Part shown: one piece after another, positions 25,878 through 34,078 of the stretch
Position numbering within the stretch: position 1 is the stretch's first letter
Layout: every line of letters starts with the position of its first letter
NCBI GenBank assembly: GCA_016871155.1
Contig: VFZO01000005.1
Span: 1-64,000 of the forward strand
Direction: 5' to 3'
Source: Acidobacteriota bacterium
GTDB lineage: Bacteria; Acidobacteriota; Terriglobia; Bryobacterales; Bryobacteraceae
DNA: 64,000 nucleotides
The notes under the pieces: model-generated
Databases searched by the model: none
What the model saw: the letters and a program-made list of their open reading frames with translations, nothing else
What the model was told of the DNA's origin: nothing
Program-made: the position numbers and the translations under genes

Positions 25878-27851
25878 ATGCGGTTTTCGTCGAACCTTCT
25901 CGCGCTTGCTTTTGTCATGAATATTTCCGCGCAGGAACCGGGTCCCGGACCGGCGGGTCCGGCGCCCGTCGGCGGCGGTGGTGGCGGTGGCGGCGCGACC
26001 AACCCCACAAATCCGAGCCCCGGCGGCGGTTTCGGTAACACAAATCCGACGAATCCGGGCCGGAATCCCTTTCCCGGCCAGCAGCAGGACCCAAACAACC
26101 GTTTTCCGGACATGATGCAGAATCGGCCGATATTCCTGAGCGGCAAGGTGGTCCTGGAAGACGGCACGGCGCCGCCGGACCAAGTTGTGATTGAGCGCAT
26201 TTGTAACGGCGTGACTCGCCCGGAAGGATACACGGATTCCAAGGGCCGTTTCAGTTTCGAACTGGGCCGCAACAACGCGGTCATGGCGGACGCCAGCACG
26301 TCCGGCGCCTTCGACGATGGCGCCTTCGGATCGCGTCCCGGTTTCGGTGGCAACAATCCCCGCATGGGCGGCATTGGCTCCGCGATGGGTGGACGAGGCA
26401 TCAGCGAACGGGACCTGATGGGTTGCGAGATTCGCGCACAGTTGGCCGGCTTCCGCAGTGAAGTCGTGAATCTGGCCGGACGGCGCTCTCTGGACAACCC
26501 CGACCTGGGAACGATTATTCTTCGCCGGCTGGCCAACGTGGAGGGTTTCACGTTCTCGCTTACGACGGCGATGGCGCCGAAAGAGGCCAAGAAGAACTAC
26601 GAGAAGGGCCTGGACCTTGTGAAGAAGAAGAAGGTGGCGGAGGCTACGGCGGAGATCGAAAAGGCCACGTCGGCCTATCCGAAGTACGCAATCGCCTGGT
26701 TCGAGCTCGGCCGGCTCTACGAGAATCAACAGAGAGTCGACCCCGCTATCAAAGCCTATGAATCGGCCATCGCCGCCGACCCCAAATACGTCAATCCCTA
26801 CGTCAACCTGGCTCGGCTTCACGGACAGAAGAAGGAATGGCAGAAGACCGTGGAAGCCAGCGCGAAGGGAATCAAGCTAAATCCCTTCGAATTCCTGCAA
26901 CTCTACTATGTCAACGCAGTGGGGCACATGAATCTGGGGAAGATGGACGAAGCGGAGAAGTCGATTCGCGAAGCGATGAAGCTCGATACAAAAGGGACCA
27001 GCCCTCGGCTGGATCAGGTTCTTGGCACGATCCTAATGGAAAAGGCGGACTACGCCGGCGCGAAGGCGAGCCTGGAATCATATTTGAGGAAGGCGCCGAA
27101 TGCGGCGGACGCACCCCAGGTACGGAATCAGATCAACCAGTTGACGGAGATGGCCGCGGCTCCGCGCGTGGCGCGTTCGGTGAGCATCGAACCCGCGGCG
27201 GCGCCGGTGGTCTCCGCGCCCGTGGCGCCGCCGCCGGTCACCGTTGGCCCCCGGGCCGCCTGGCCATCGTGGGGCGGAGGAATCTCGGACCTGCCGCCGG
27301 CCACGCTGTCGAAGTCGTTGGATCCGGCGGCGCTGTCTAAGGAGCTGACGGGCGCTATCTATTGGATCTACACGGCTGGCGACGCAGCCGGGTTGAACAA
27401 AGCCGAGGTGAAGTACCAGGGCGCAGCGGTGGCCGTCAGCCGGAATCTGCTCGTTACGAATTGCGACGTGCTGGAAGGCAGCGGGGCCACCGGGCTCTAC
27501 CAGAGCGGGAAACTTGTTACTTCAAGCGTGCGCCTGGCCAAGTCGAAGCGCGCCGCGGGAATGTGTGTTCTCGAGGCGGGAGGCACGGCGTTAACGCCGG
27601 TAAACGGTGTGCGGAATGCGCAGGACTTGAGCGCCGGGGAGAAGACCTATACGCTCACCACGCAGGGAGTGGGCGAAGGGAAGTTGACGTCGGCCAAGAC
27701 GCAAGGCGGCCTGCGGCTTCTGCTGTCTACATCGCCCGTTAACGGATCGAACAACGGCGGCGGCCTATTCGACGAATTCGGCAACCTAATCGGAGTGATG
27801 ACCCAGCGCTCGCAGAACGCCGCAATCTCCGCCGAAGAGTTCTATCAGTAG
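25878..27851 (+). CDS. Secreted TPR protein with degenerate trypsin-like C-terminus
   Basis: This 657-residue protein has, in order: a signal peptide (residues 1-18); a low-complexity Gly/Pro/Asn linker (20-80); a carboxypeptidase-regulatory-like beta domain (85-218, GKVVLEDGTAPPDQV); TPR repeats (235-410, AWFELGRLYENQQRV, YVNLARLHGQKKEW); a Pro/Ala linker; and a trypsin-like domain (490-655). In that last domain the usual TNCHV is TNCDV (Asp530 for His) and the usual GNSGG is SNNGG (Asn626 for Ser), so it is probably a non-catalytic binding domain. A strong Shine-Dalgarno sequence (GGAGGGA) precedes ATG 25878. A TTTACA / TATGTC pair with 17-base spacing about 35 bases upstream is a possible promoter. 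Confidence 0.85.
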   Translation: MRFSSNLLALAFVMNISAQEPGPGPAGPAPVGGGGGGGGATNPTNPSPGGGFGNTNPTNPGRNPFPGQQQDPNNRFPDMMQNRPIFLSGKVVLEDGTAPPDQVVIERICNGVTRPEGYTDSKGRFSFELGRNNAVMADASTSGAFDDGAFGSRPGFGGNNPRMGGIGSAMGGRGISERDLMGCEIRAQLAGFRSEVVNLAGRRSLDNPDLGTIILRRLANVEGFTFSLTTAMAPKEAKKNYEKGLDLVKKKKVAEATAEIEKATSAYPKYAIAWFELGRLYENQQRVDPAIKAYESAIAADPKYVNPYVNLARLHGQKKEWQKTVEASAKGIKLNPFEFLQLYYVNAVGHMNLGKMDEAEKSIREAMKLDTKGTSPRLDQVLGTILMEKADYAGAKASLESYLRKAPNAADAPQVRNQINQLTEMAAAPRVARSVSIEPAAAPVVSAPVAPPPVTVGPRAAWPSWGGGISDLPPATLSKSLDPAALSKELTGAIYWIYTAGDAAGLNKAEVKYQGAAVAVSRNLLVTNCDVLEGSGATGLYQSGKLVTSSVRLAKSKRAAGMCVLEAGGTALTPVNGVRNAQDLSAGEKTYTLTTQGVGEGKLTSAKTQGGLRLLLSTSPVNGSNNGGGLFDEFGNLIGVMTQRSQNAAISAEEFYQ

Positions 27852-29237
27852 CTACGAGAAGTACTTGGAGAGCGGGGTCCAGTAGTAGTCGTTCCAGCCT
27901 TGCCGGTAACGGTCCACCTGATCGGCGGGAATGCGCGACTGCCGCAGTGTGACTTGCGTACCGTCGCCAGCCGGCGCGAAACGAAGCTCCAGAATCGACG
28001 GGGGAACGCCCTGGGGCCACTCTTTGGTCGACCATTCGCAGACGATCCGCCGGCTTGGCGCGAGCTCCAGATAGCGGCCCGAGATGTAGCCATCCCAGGC
28101 TGTAAACAGGCCGCCTTCGCGTGCGTCGCCCGTCGCCGGCGCTCCGGTGAAGGCCGAATGGTGGACGGGGCTCACCAGGGCATCGTAGACCTCCACGGGC
28201 TTGCGGGCGAAGCTGACGGTCTCGGCGAGCTCCGCGGTCGCGGGCGCCGGAACCGGTCCGATGCCCTGACCCTCGCGGAGTTCTTCCAATTGCTCCACAT
28301 GGCGGAAGCTATGCAAGGCGTTCGCCGACAACCACTGATACCGGTCCCATTGAATGCCGGGAATGGGTCCCTGCGCCTCGCCCCGGCGGAACGGACCGCC
28401 GTCGGTCACCACCATTTGAATCGTACCGGCTCGGCGCTCAATGTAGGCCGTAACTGCGTCCGCCAAGCCGCCAACGGGAACGGCCGGTTCGGGCGCGGCG
28501 AATCGGGTGGTGCGGTCCCGGAGCATGGAATGAATGGCCGCATCGTTTGGAGAAAAGTCGTTCGCACTCTCCGACTCCGCGGCGGCGCGGGCCGCACCGG
28601 CGGCGAGCGACTCGCCCAGGGCCAGATGCTCGAGCACCTCCGTCATCGACCAGCGATCCGCCGAGGGCTTCCACGCGAGTTGCTCCGGACTCAAGCCGCG
28701 GACACTGTCCAGTACCGCCTGACGGCCCAGACGCATCGATAGCAGCACTTCGCGCCTCTGCCGGTCGTCCGCTGTCCGGGGCGTTTTTCGCATCGCTTCC
28801 AGCCGGGCGAAACAACCGCTCCAACCTTGTCCGTGGCGGTCGCGATCCTCGGACGCCGGGAATCGTTCATGAGTCAATCGAAGCTCGGTCTCATTGCCGT
28901 CACCGTGGAACTCGACGGAAACGACGGTCTCGCCACCGCTCATCGACTCCCCCTTCCAGCGCCAGGTGTAGACCAGACGTTTCAGGGGCTCCACCTCAAG
29001 GAAAGTTCCGCGCAAGAGGAACGGCACGCCGTCCGGGGCCTTTCGCAACTTGAGCGTGTACTCGCCGCCGGGCCGAAGGTCCGTAAAGGCTTCGATGGTG
29101 TCATATCCCGGGGGGCCGAACCATTGGCAAATCTCTTCCGGATCGGTCCAAGCAGACCAGACATCGGAGACGGGCGAGCCAAACCGGCGCTCCATGTGGA
29201 GGGTCGACGACTGCGCTGTATGGGGAGCGGCGCTCAT
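27852..29237 (-). CDS. AHSA1-DinB-AHSA1 three-domain fusion
   Basis: This 461-residue protein joins three folds. An SRPBCC/AHSA1 domain (13-152; DVWSAWTDPEEICQWFGPPG, RLVYTWRWKGE) is followed by a DinB-like helical bundle (160-322), whose three expected metal ligands His204, His309 and His313 are all present. A second AHSA1 domain (338-460; YDALVSPVHHSAFTG, GGLFTAWDGYISG) closes the protein. AHSA1 domains bind hydrophobic ligands or partner proteins; DinB folds occur in thiol transferases and damage-induced proteins. ATG 29237 overlaps the arsR-like stop (ATGA), so the repressor and the fusion are co-expressed. The substrate is unknown. Confidence 0.85.
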   Translation of the reverse strand: MSAAPHTAQSSTLHMERRFGSPVSDVWSAWTDPEEICQWFGPPGYDTIEAFTDLRPGGEYTLKLRKAPDGVPFLLRGTFLEVEPLKRLVYTWRWKGESMSGGETVVSVEFHGDGNETELRLTHERFPASEDRDRHGQGWSGCFARLEAMRKTPRTADDRQRREVLLSMRLGRQAVLDSVRGLSPEQLAWKPSADRWSMTEVLEHLALGESLAAGAARAAAESESANDFSPNDAAIHSMLRDRTTRFAAPEPAVPVGGLADAVTAYIERRAGTIQMVVTDGGPFRRGEAQGPIPGIQWDRYQWLSANALHSFRHVEQLEELREGQGIGPVPAPATAELAETVSFARKPVEVYDALVSPVHHSAFTGAPATGDAREGGLFTAWDGYISGRYLELAPSRRIVCEWSTKEWPQGVPPSILELRFAPAGDGTQVTLRQSRIPADQVDRYRQGWNDYYWTPLSKYFS

Positions 29238-29566
29238 TGCTTCTTCCTTCCTTTCGCGTTCAGATGCTCGCCGAGAGCGTCCAGTTGGGTGTCCCAGAAC
29301 TTGGTGTACCGGGCCACCCAGGCCTCGGCGTCGGTTAGGGGACGGGCCGCCAAGCGGCACCGGCGCTGCCTTCCCTCCACTTCCTTCACGACGATGCCCG
29401 CCGTGGCCAGAACACTGATGTGTTTGGACACGGCCGCCAGGGACATTGGGAAGGACTTCGCCAGGTCCGACACGTTCATGTTGCCGCGCGCCAGCAGCTC
29501 AATCATCTTTCTCCGGTGTGGATCGGAGAGCGCGGCGAAGGTGCGGTCAAGAGAATACTTAACCAT
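29234..29566 (-). CDS. ArsR-family winged-helix repressor
   Basis: This 110-residue regulator has the ArsR helix-turn-helix (DPHRRKMIELLARG, VSDLAKSFPMSLAAVSKHIS) and a basic wing (VEGRQRRCRL). No metal-binding CxC is present, as is usual for members paired with AHSA1 genes. It probably represses its own operon through the palindrome at 29556-29577, which overlaps its start codon. The stop overlaps the fusion gene's ATG. Confidence 0.9.
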   Translation of the reverse strand: MVKYSLDRTFAALSDPHRRKMIELLARGNMNVSDLAKSFPMSLAAVSKHISVLATAGIVVKEVEGRQRRCRLAARPLTDAEAWVARYTKFWDTQLDALGEHLNAKGRKKQ

Positions 29567-29577
29567 CTGGTTGAATA
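29556..29577. promoter_or_regulatory. Imperfect palindrome, likely ArsR operator
   Basis: A 22-base dyad centred on AACCA-TC-TGGTT is symmetrical at 8 of 10 positions per arm (TACTTAACCA against TGGTTGAATA). It covers the ATG of the ArsR gene and the predicted transcription start, ideal for autorepression. Confidence 0.6.
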
Positions 29578-29603
29578 TTACGCCGCCCGCCCAGGCTTGT
29601 CAA
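29575..29603 (-). promoter_or_regulatory. Sigma-70-type promoter of the ArsR-AHSA1 operon
   Basis: On the minus strand TTGACA (29603-29598) is separated by exactly 17 bases from TAATAT (29580-29575). The ATG at 29566 follows the -10 by 8 bases, so the mRNA would be leaderless or nearly so. This is the best promoter match in the window. Confidence 0.65.
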
Positions 29604-29663
29604 GGCCGGGATTTCCGCGCCCACCTCAGCGAAACCGAAAACCCGATACAATCGCGGATCGAG

Positions 29664-30698
29664 ATGCCCGCACGACTCACTTCTCTGGACGCCTTCCGCG
29701 GATTCACGATGATCTGGATGTTTTCCCAGAGTTTCGGGATCCATCTGTTCAAAGACCATCCAATGGTTGGGTGGCTGGCGACGCAGTTCACGCATCACGA
29801 GTGGCACGGTTACTATGCGTGGGATATGATCCAGCCGTTCTTCATGTTCATCGTGGGCGTGGCCATGCCTTACGCGTTCGAAGCCCGCCCGAACCAGCCA
29901 CTGGCCCACGTGCTGAAGCGCTGTGCATTACTCATATTGCTCGGTCTGTTCGCCCGTTCGATTCGCGGGAACAAGCCGGTTTTGGATCTAATCAACGTCC
30001 TGGCGCAGATCGCGTTCACGTATTTCGCGGCTTTCCTGGTTCTTCGCCGCTCAATGAAGGTCCAGGCGCTAACGGCCCTTGGCCTTCTGGCTTTTCACAC
30101 GGCGTTGTTCGTTCTCAACCAGCCGGCCGGCGCGGATTCGCCTTGGGTTCGAAACAACAACTTCGGCCAGGGATTCGACATGTGGCTGCTCGGCAAGTCC
30201 TGGGGCGGCAGCTACGCCACCATCAACTGCGTCTCGTCCGCGGCCAATACGATCTTTGGAGTGATGGCCGGATTTCTGCTCAAGACGAATCCCGCGCCAA
30301 TCCGGATTCTACTCGTCGCCGGAGCGGCGGCCCTGGCCTCCGGCCTGGCACTGGACCCGTTCGTTCCGGCGATCAAGAAGATCTGGACCGCTTCGTTCGC
30401 GCTCATCAGCACGGGCTGGACGCTGTGGGTACTGGCGGGTTTCTACTGGCTCTGCGAGATCCGGCAATCGACGGGTTGGGCGAAACTCGGAGTCATCGTC
30501 GGCGCAAACAGCATATTTATCTATGTGTTCCACGAAGTGATGGAAAAGTGGTTGAATCAGTCGGCGCGGGTGTTCTTGGGATGGTCGGTCGATCTCTTGG
30601 GACCCTTCGGCGAAATGCTCATTATTTGGGCGGTCGTGGCGTTTCAGATCTACGTTTGCTGGTGGCTGTACCAGCGGCGCGTCTTTTTCAAGGTATGA
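29664..30698 (+). CDS. DUF5009/HGSNAT-like membrane acyltransferase
   Basis: This 344-residue protein has about ten membrane helices and the characteristic start RLTSLDAFRGFTMIWM. It goes on with MIQPFFMFIVGVAMPYAF and a late YVFHEVMEKW segment. This is the pattern of DUF5009 / heparan-alpha-glucosaminide N-acetyltransferase-like proteins, which acylate sugars across membranes. An open frame extends far upstream but is the antisense of the fusion gene; ATG 29664 begins the homology. The stop overlaps the next gene as ATGA. Confidence 0.85.
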   Translation: MPARLTSLDAFRGFTMIWMFSQSFGIHLFKDHPMVGWLATQFTHHEWHGYYAWDMIQPFFMFIVGVAMPYAFEARPNQPLAHVLKRCALLILLGLFARSIRGNKPVLDLINVLAQIAFTYFAAFLVLRRSMKVQALTALGLLAFHTALFVLNQPAGADSPWVRNNNFGQGFDMWLLGKSWGGSYATINCVSSAANTIFGVMAGFLLKTNPAPIRILLVAGAAALASGLALDPFVPAIKKIWTASFALISTGWTLWVLAGFYWLCEIRQSTGWAKLGVIVGANSIFIYVFHEVMEKWLNQSARVFLGWSVDLLGPFGEMLIIWAVVAFQIYVCWWLYQRRVFFKV

Positions 30699-31333
30699 TC
30701 GCCGCCTCGCTGGCCGGCGCCACGGGTCTGACCGGCGGCCACCTGCTGAATCTGTTGCTGGACCACGGCGATTTCGATCCGGTCGTATCGTGCGGCCGGC
30801 GGCCCTTGCAGCGCAATCATCCCCGGTTGCGGGACATGCGGTTCGATTTCGCCGAACAGCCTCGGATCGACGTGGCGTTCTGCTGCCTGGGGACGACGAT
30901 CCGGAAGGCCGGCAGTCAAGAGGCCTTTCGCGCGGTCGACCATGCGCTGGTGACCGGCTACGCCCGCTGGGCGCGTGCGTGCGGCGCCAGGCAGTTTCTG
31001 CTCGTTTCCTCGGTGATGGCTTCGCAAGGTTCGCCGAATTTCTATCTGCGGGTGAAGGCCGAGACGGAAAACGCGATAGAGGGTCTCGGTTTCGAGTCGC
31101 TGGATATCTTCCAACCCAGCTTCCTTCTGGGCCACCGGGGGGAGTACCGCCGCGGCGAGCGGGCGGGTCAAGCGGTCGTGGAGGTCCTGCAATTTGCGCT
31201 GCTCGGACCGTTGGAACGATTCCGCGGCGTTAGCGGCGGTGTGCTGGCGAAGGCGATGCTAAACCGTGCGCTGAAACCGGCGCCCGGCGTCCATCGCCAC
31301 GAGTGGGGCGGGATTGTGGCCCTGGCGGCTTAG
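30695..31333 (+). CDS. TIP30/HTATIP2-like NAD(P)-binding oxidoreductase
   Basis: This 212-residue Rossmann protein starts with AGATGLTGGHLLNLLL, the dinucleotide loop of the extended short-chain dehydrogenase/epimerase family. Later blocks FCCLGTTIRKAGSQEAFRAV, FLLVSSVMAS and FYLRVKAETENA match the HTATIP2/TIP30-like group (a Y-x-x-x-K pair is visible). It is translationally coupled to the acyltransferase before it. The substrate is unknown. Confidence 0.85.
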   Translation: MIAASLAGATGLTGGHLLNLLLDHGDFDPVVSCGRRPLQRNHPRLRDMRFDFAEQPRIDVAFCCLGTTIRKAGSQEAFRAVDHALVTGYARWARACGARQFLLVSSVMASQGSPNFYLRVKAETENAIEGLGFESLDIFQPSFLLGHRGEYRRGERAGQAVVEVLQFALLGPLERFRGVSGGVLAKAMLNRALKPAPGVHRHEWGGIVALAA

Positions 31334-31419
31334 GGCTCCTCGACCGATTTCATCGACTTCAACTCCGTGGTATCGGTCGACTCCTCCTTTCGGCGTTCGT
31401 TGTCGCGGCTGATGCCCAT
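31330..31419 (-). CDS. Possible 29-residue charged small ORF
   Basis: From ATG 31419 the minus strand reads MGISRDNERRKEESTDTTEL and ends KSVEEP at 31330, convergent with and overlapping the oxidoreductase stop. Composition is very hydrophilic and protein-like. It has no clear ribosome site and could instead be the out-of-frame tail of the neighbouring remnant. Confidence 0.2.
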   Translation of the reverse strand: MGISRDNERRKEESTDTTELKSMKSVEEP

Positions 31420-31529
31420 TGGTGTGAAATGACCTTTGTCACAAGAACCGGTGCCTTGCCGACGGCCTCCTTGGTCAGTTCAATCGGGACCAAGCCCTCA
31501 ATTGTGCACAGATCCTCTGGCTTAGGGGC
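31359..31529 (-). pseudogene. Remnant of a carboxypeptidase-regulatory-like domain
   Basis: On the minus strand one frame reads APKPEDLCTIEGLVPIELTK then EAVGKAPVLVTK. This matches the opening of acidobacterial secreted proteins with a carboxypeptidase-regulatory domain (pattern PEDLCTIEGxV..TGEPLxKAxV). A stop codon lies immediately upstream (31530-31532), there is no signal peptide, and homology fades after about 35 codons. It is a gene fossil in the 258-base gap before the ThuA gene. The rest of the gap (31534-31591) shows nothing. Confidence 0.4.
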
Positions 31530-31591
31530 CTAGTTCAGGCATACGCGCTTGCGGCATTTGGACTCGACACGCTCCGCCCGCGTTTCCGTTT

Positions 31592-32467
31592 CTATTTCTT
31601 ACGCGGCACCGGGTCGAGGGATTCCGCGCCAAAGGCCGCCAGGTCCGGCGGCGGCGTTTCAACGCCGCCCTTGGGCACCTTCCACTTGCCGCTCCAGACG
31701 ATGCCGTTCATCGTCAGCCGGCGGAAGTCGTCAACCTCCCAGGTACGGTAGAAGTGCGGCATTACTACGGCGAAGCCGCGGCCGCCGTCGGCCCGCTGGA
31801 CGCCCCAGGCCACCACTTCCGGCTTCGGATTTTCAGGCGGCAGCATGGCCGTGGCGAGCGCGGTGACATTGGGCGCCATCCGGTTGTTGTCGGGTCCGAA
31901 ATAGTTGTTGTAGTAGGGCTCCTCGGCGCGAGTGAACGGCTTCCAACCCTGTGAAACCGGGTGCGCCGGGGACTCCGGTGTAATCGTCACGGACGAAAAC
32001 ACACGGGCGATGGATTTGTGATGCACCGCTCCGCCCGTTGAAAAATAGCCACCCATCCATCGCAAGAGCGGATGATCCCCGGAGGACGGAACGTCCTTTG
32101 CTTGCAAACCGGTGGCATAGTGAACACAGACGAGGCCGCAGCCGCGGTTCATCATCGCGCCCAGGTCCGACATGATCCGCTCGCTGTCCGGCATGCGGAG
32201 CGGAGGGAATACGTCGCCGATAAATACGACGGTACGAACGGCGTCCAACGCAGCCTTTTCGCGCGGCCACTCCGATGTCACCGCAGCCCGGATACCGTTG
32301 ATGTTCCGTGCATTTTCAAGGCAATGGCGCAGAAGGCGGCCGCCCGCAGCGACCTCATGCGTGCCCGGCGGGTGGTTGGTTGGGCCAACAACGATCAACG
32401 CTTGGGCGGGCTTGGCTCCGGCGAACGTGGCGGAGACACCGGCGCCAAGAAGGGTTCGGCGTTTCAT
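31592..32467 (-). CDS. ThuA-domain (trehalose-utilisation-like) secreted protein
   Basis: This 291-residue protein has a Tat-like start (MKRRTLLGAGVSATFAGA) and a ThuA domain. The visible core blocks are FIGDVFPPLRMPDS, GCGLVCVHYATG, WMGGYFSTGG and HPVSQGWKPF, then YNNYFG and GRGFAVVMPHFYRTW. The fold is related to glutamine amidotransferases, but the catalytic role in ThuA proteins is unsettled; they are frequent in bacteria that degrade plant sugars. TATCGT lies 6 bases before ATG 32467, again a start-proximal -10-like element. Confidence 0.85.
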   Translation of the reverse strand: MKRRTLLGAGVSATFAGAKPAQALIVVGPTNHPPGTHEVAAGGRLLRHCLENARNINGIRAAVTSEWPREKAALDAVRTVVFIGDVFPPLRMPDSERIMSDLGAMMNRGCGLVCVHYATGLQAKDVPSSGDHPLLRWMGGYFSTGGAVHHKSIARVFSSVTITPESPAHPVSQGWKPFTRAEEPYYNNYFGPDNNRMAPNVTALATAMLPPENPKPEVVAWGVQRADGGRGFAVVMPHFYRTWEVDDFRRLTMNGIVWSGKWKVPKGGVETPPPDLAAFGAESLDPVPRKK

Positions 32468-32510
32468 CGCTCCACGATATCAGGCCGTGGAGCGCAAGGG
32501 AGGTTCGATT

Positions 32511-34078
32511 CTACAACCCAAACGCAAACAAGCCGTTCCCGGCAGCAACCAACACGTATTGCTTCCCGCCCGCCAGAAACGTGACCGGGTTGCCAAACAC
32601 TGGCCCGCCGCAGGGGAACCGGTAGAGCACGCGGCCATTCCCCGCGTCGAGCGCCAGGAAGTATCCTTCTACCGTCCCGGCGAACACGACGCCTCCGGCC
32701 GTCGACAAGATTCCCGACCACGGCGGCGCCTGCAGTTCGAATGCCCAACGCCGCTCCCCGGTCAACGGATCCAGCGCCTGAATCGAGCCCTTCGGTTCGA
32801 TCCCGTTAATGCCTCGGATGCCGCCGGCCGAGAACCACTCGCCGGCTACGAACTTCCCGTTTTCGGCCCGGAACGTCGACCCCTCCTCGCGGGTCGAGAC
32901 GTAAAACAGATTCGTCAACGGACTCAGCGATGGACTGAACCAATTCGTTCCGCCGTGAACGCCGGGATACACCGCCACTTCGCCATTCTTCGGAGGCGCC
33001 AGACCCGGTACAAGGATTGGCCGGCCTTTATCGTCCAGCCCCTTCGCCCAGGTTTGCTTAGCAAACTCCCGCGCGTGCAGAAACTCGCCCGTCACGCGGT
33101 CGAGGACGTAATAGAACGCATTCCGGTTCGCCCACAGCAGCAGCTTTCGCATGCGGCCGCGAAACTCCAAGTCCGCCAACACCGGCACCTGGTTCGAGTC
33201 CCAATCGTGGACATCGTGCGGCGTGAATTGAAAATGCCATTTGAGCTTCCCGGTATCGGCGTCGAGCGCGACGACCGAATCGGAATAGAGGTTATCCCCG
33301 AGACGGTAGTCGCCGTCGTAGTCGGGCCCCGGATTCCCGGTTCCCCAATAAATCAAGTTCAACGTAGGATCAAACGAGCCCGTCACCCACGTCGTCGCGC
33401 CGCCGGTCTTCCAGCTATCGCCCTTCCAGGTTTCATTACCTGGTTCGTCCGGACCCGGAACCGTGTAGAACCTCCACTGCCGCTTGCCCGTAGCGGCGTC
33501 GTAGGAGTCGATGAAGCCGCGCACTCCGTACTCGCCGCCGGCGACACCCACCACGACCGAGTTCTTCACAACCAACGGCGCCGCAGTCAACGCTTGTAAC
33601 TCTCGACGGTGACGTCGAACTTCACCGATCCGTTCCTCGCATCGAGCGCCACCAGATGTGCGTCGAGCGTTCCCAAGTAGAGGGTGTTGCCCAAAATGGC
33701 CAAGCCGCGGTTCACCTGGCCGCAACACACCCGCAAATCCGGTGGCAGACTGCGACGGTACTCCCACAGCGGCCTGCCCGTCTTTCCATCGAGGGCCACG
33801 ACGCGATTCGCAGGCTCGGAAACGTACAAGACCCCATCCAGCGCAAGGGCCGAAACTTCGAATTTGTTGGTGTCCCGCGCCTGGTACACCCATTTCGGCT
33901 GCAATAGAGGGGCATTGACGGTCGAGATGGACGTCAAGCGGCTGAACCGCGCAGAGTCGTATCCACCTGAATAGGTGAGCCAATTGCCAGGCTCGGCCGC
34001 CGCCGCGTCGCGAATCCGTTCGTATGTCACCTGCCCGAAGGCGGCGCACGCCGCCAAAGCAAAGATTGCACGAGTCAT
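32511..34078 (-). pseudogene. PQQ-dependent dehydrogenase, frameshifted
   Basis: A beta-propeller quinoprotein alcohol/sugar dehydrogenase is present in two frames. The first part (34078 to about 33590) starts MTRAIFALAACAAFGQ and runs through GNWLTYSGGYDSARFSRL to DVTVESYKR, then hits a stop at 33587. The second frame resumes at once with LTAAPLVVKNSVVVGVAGGE and continues through ATTWVTGSFDP and FTPHDVHDWDSNQ to 32511. Intact relatives read roughly YKxGYxxTAAPL here, so about 10 bases seem missing; restoring them gives a 525-residue protein. It is either a pseudogene or a sequencing error. The cytochrome c gene upstream overlaps its start as ATGA. Confidence 0.8.

Noticed and set aside
28827-29663. 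N-terminal 279 codons upstream of the DUF5009-like acyltransferase
   Set aside because: They are antisense to the ArsR and AHSA1-DinB genes; family similarity begins at ATG 29664.
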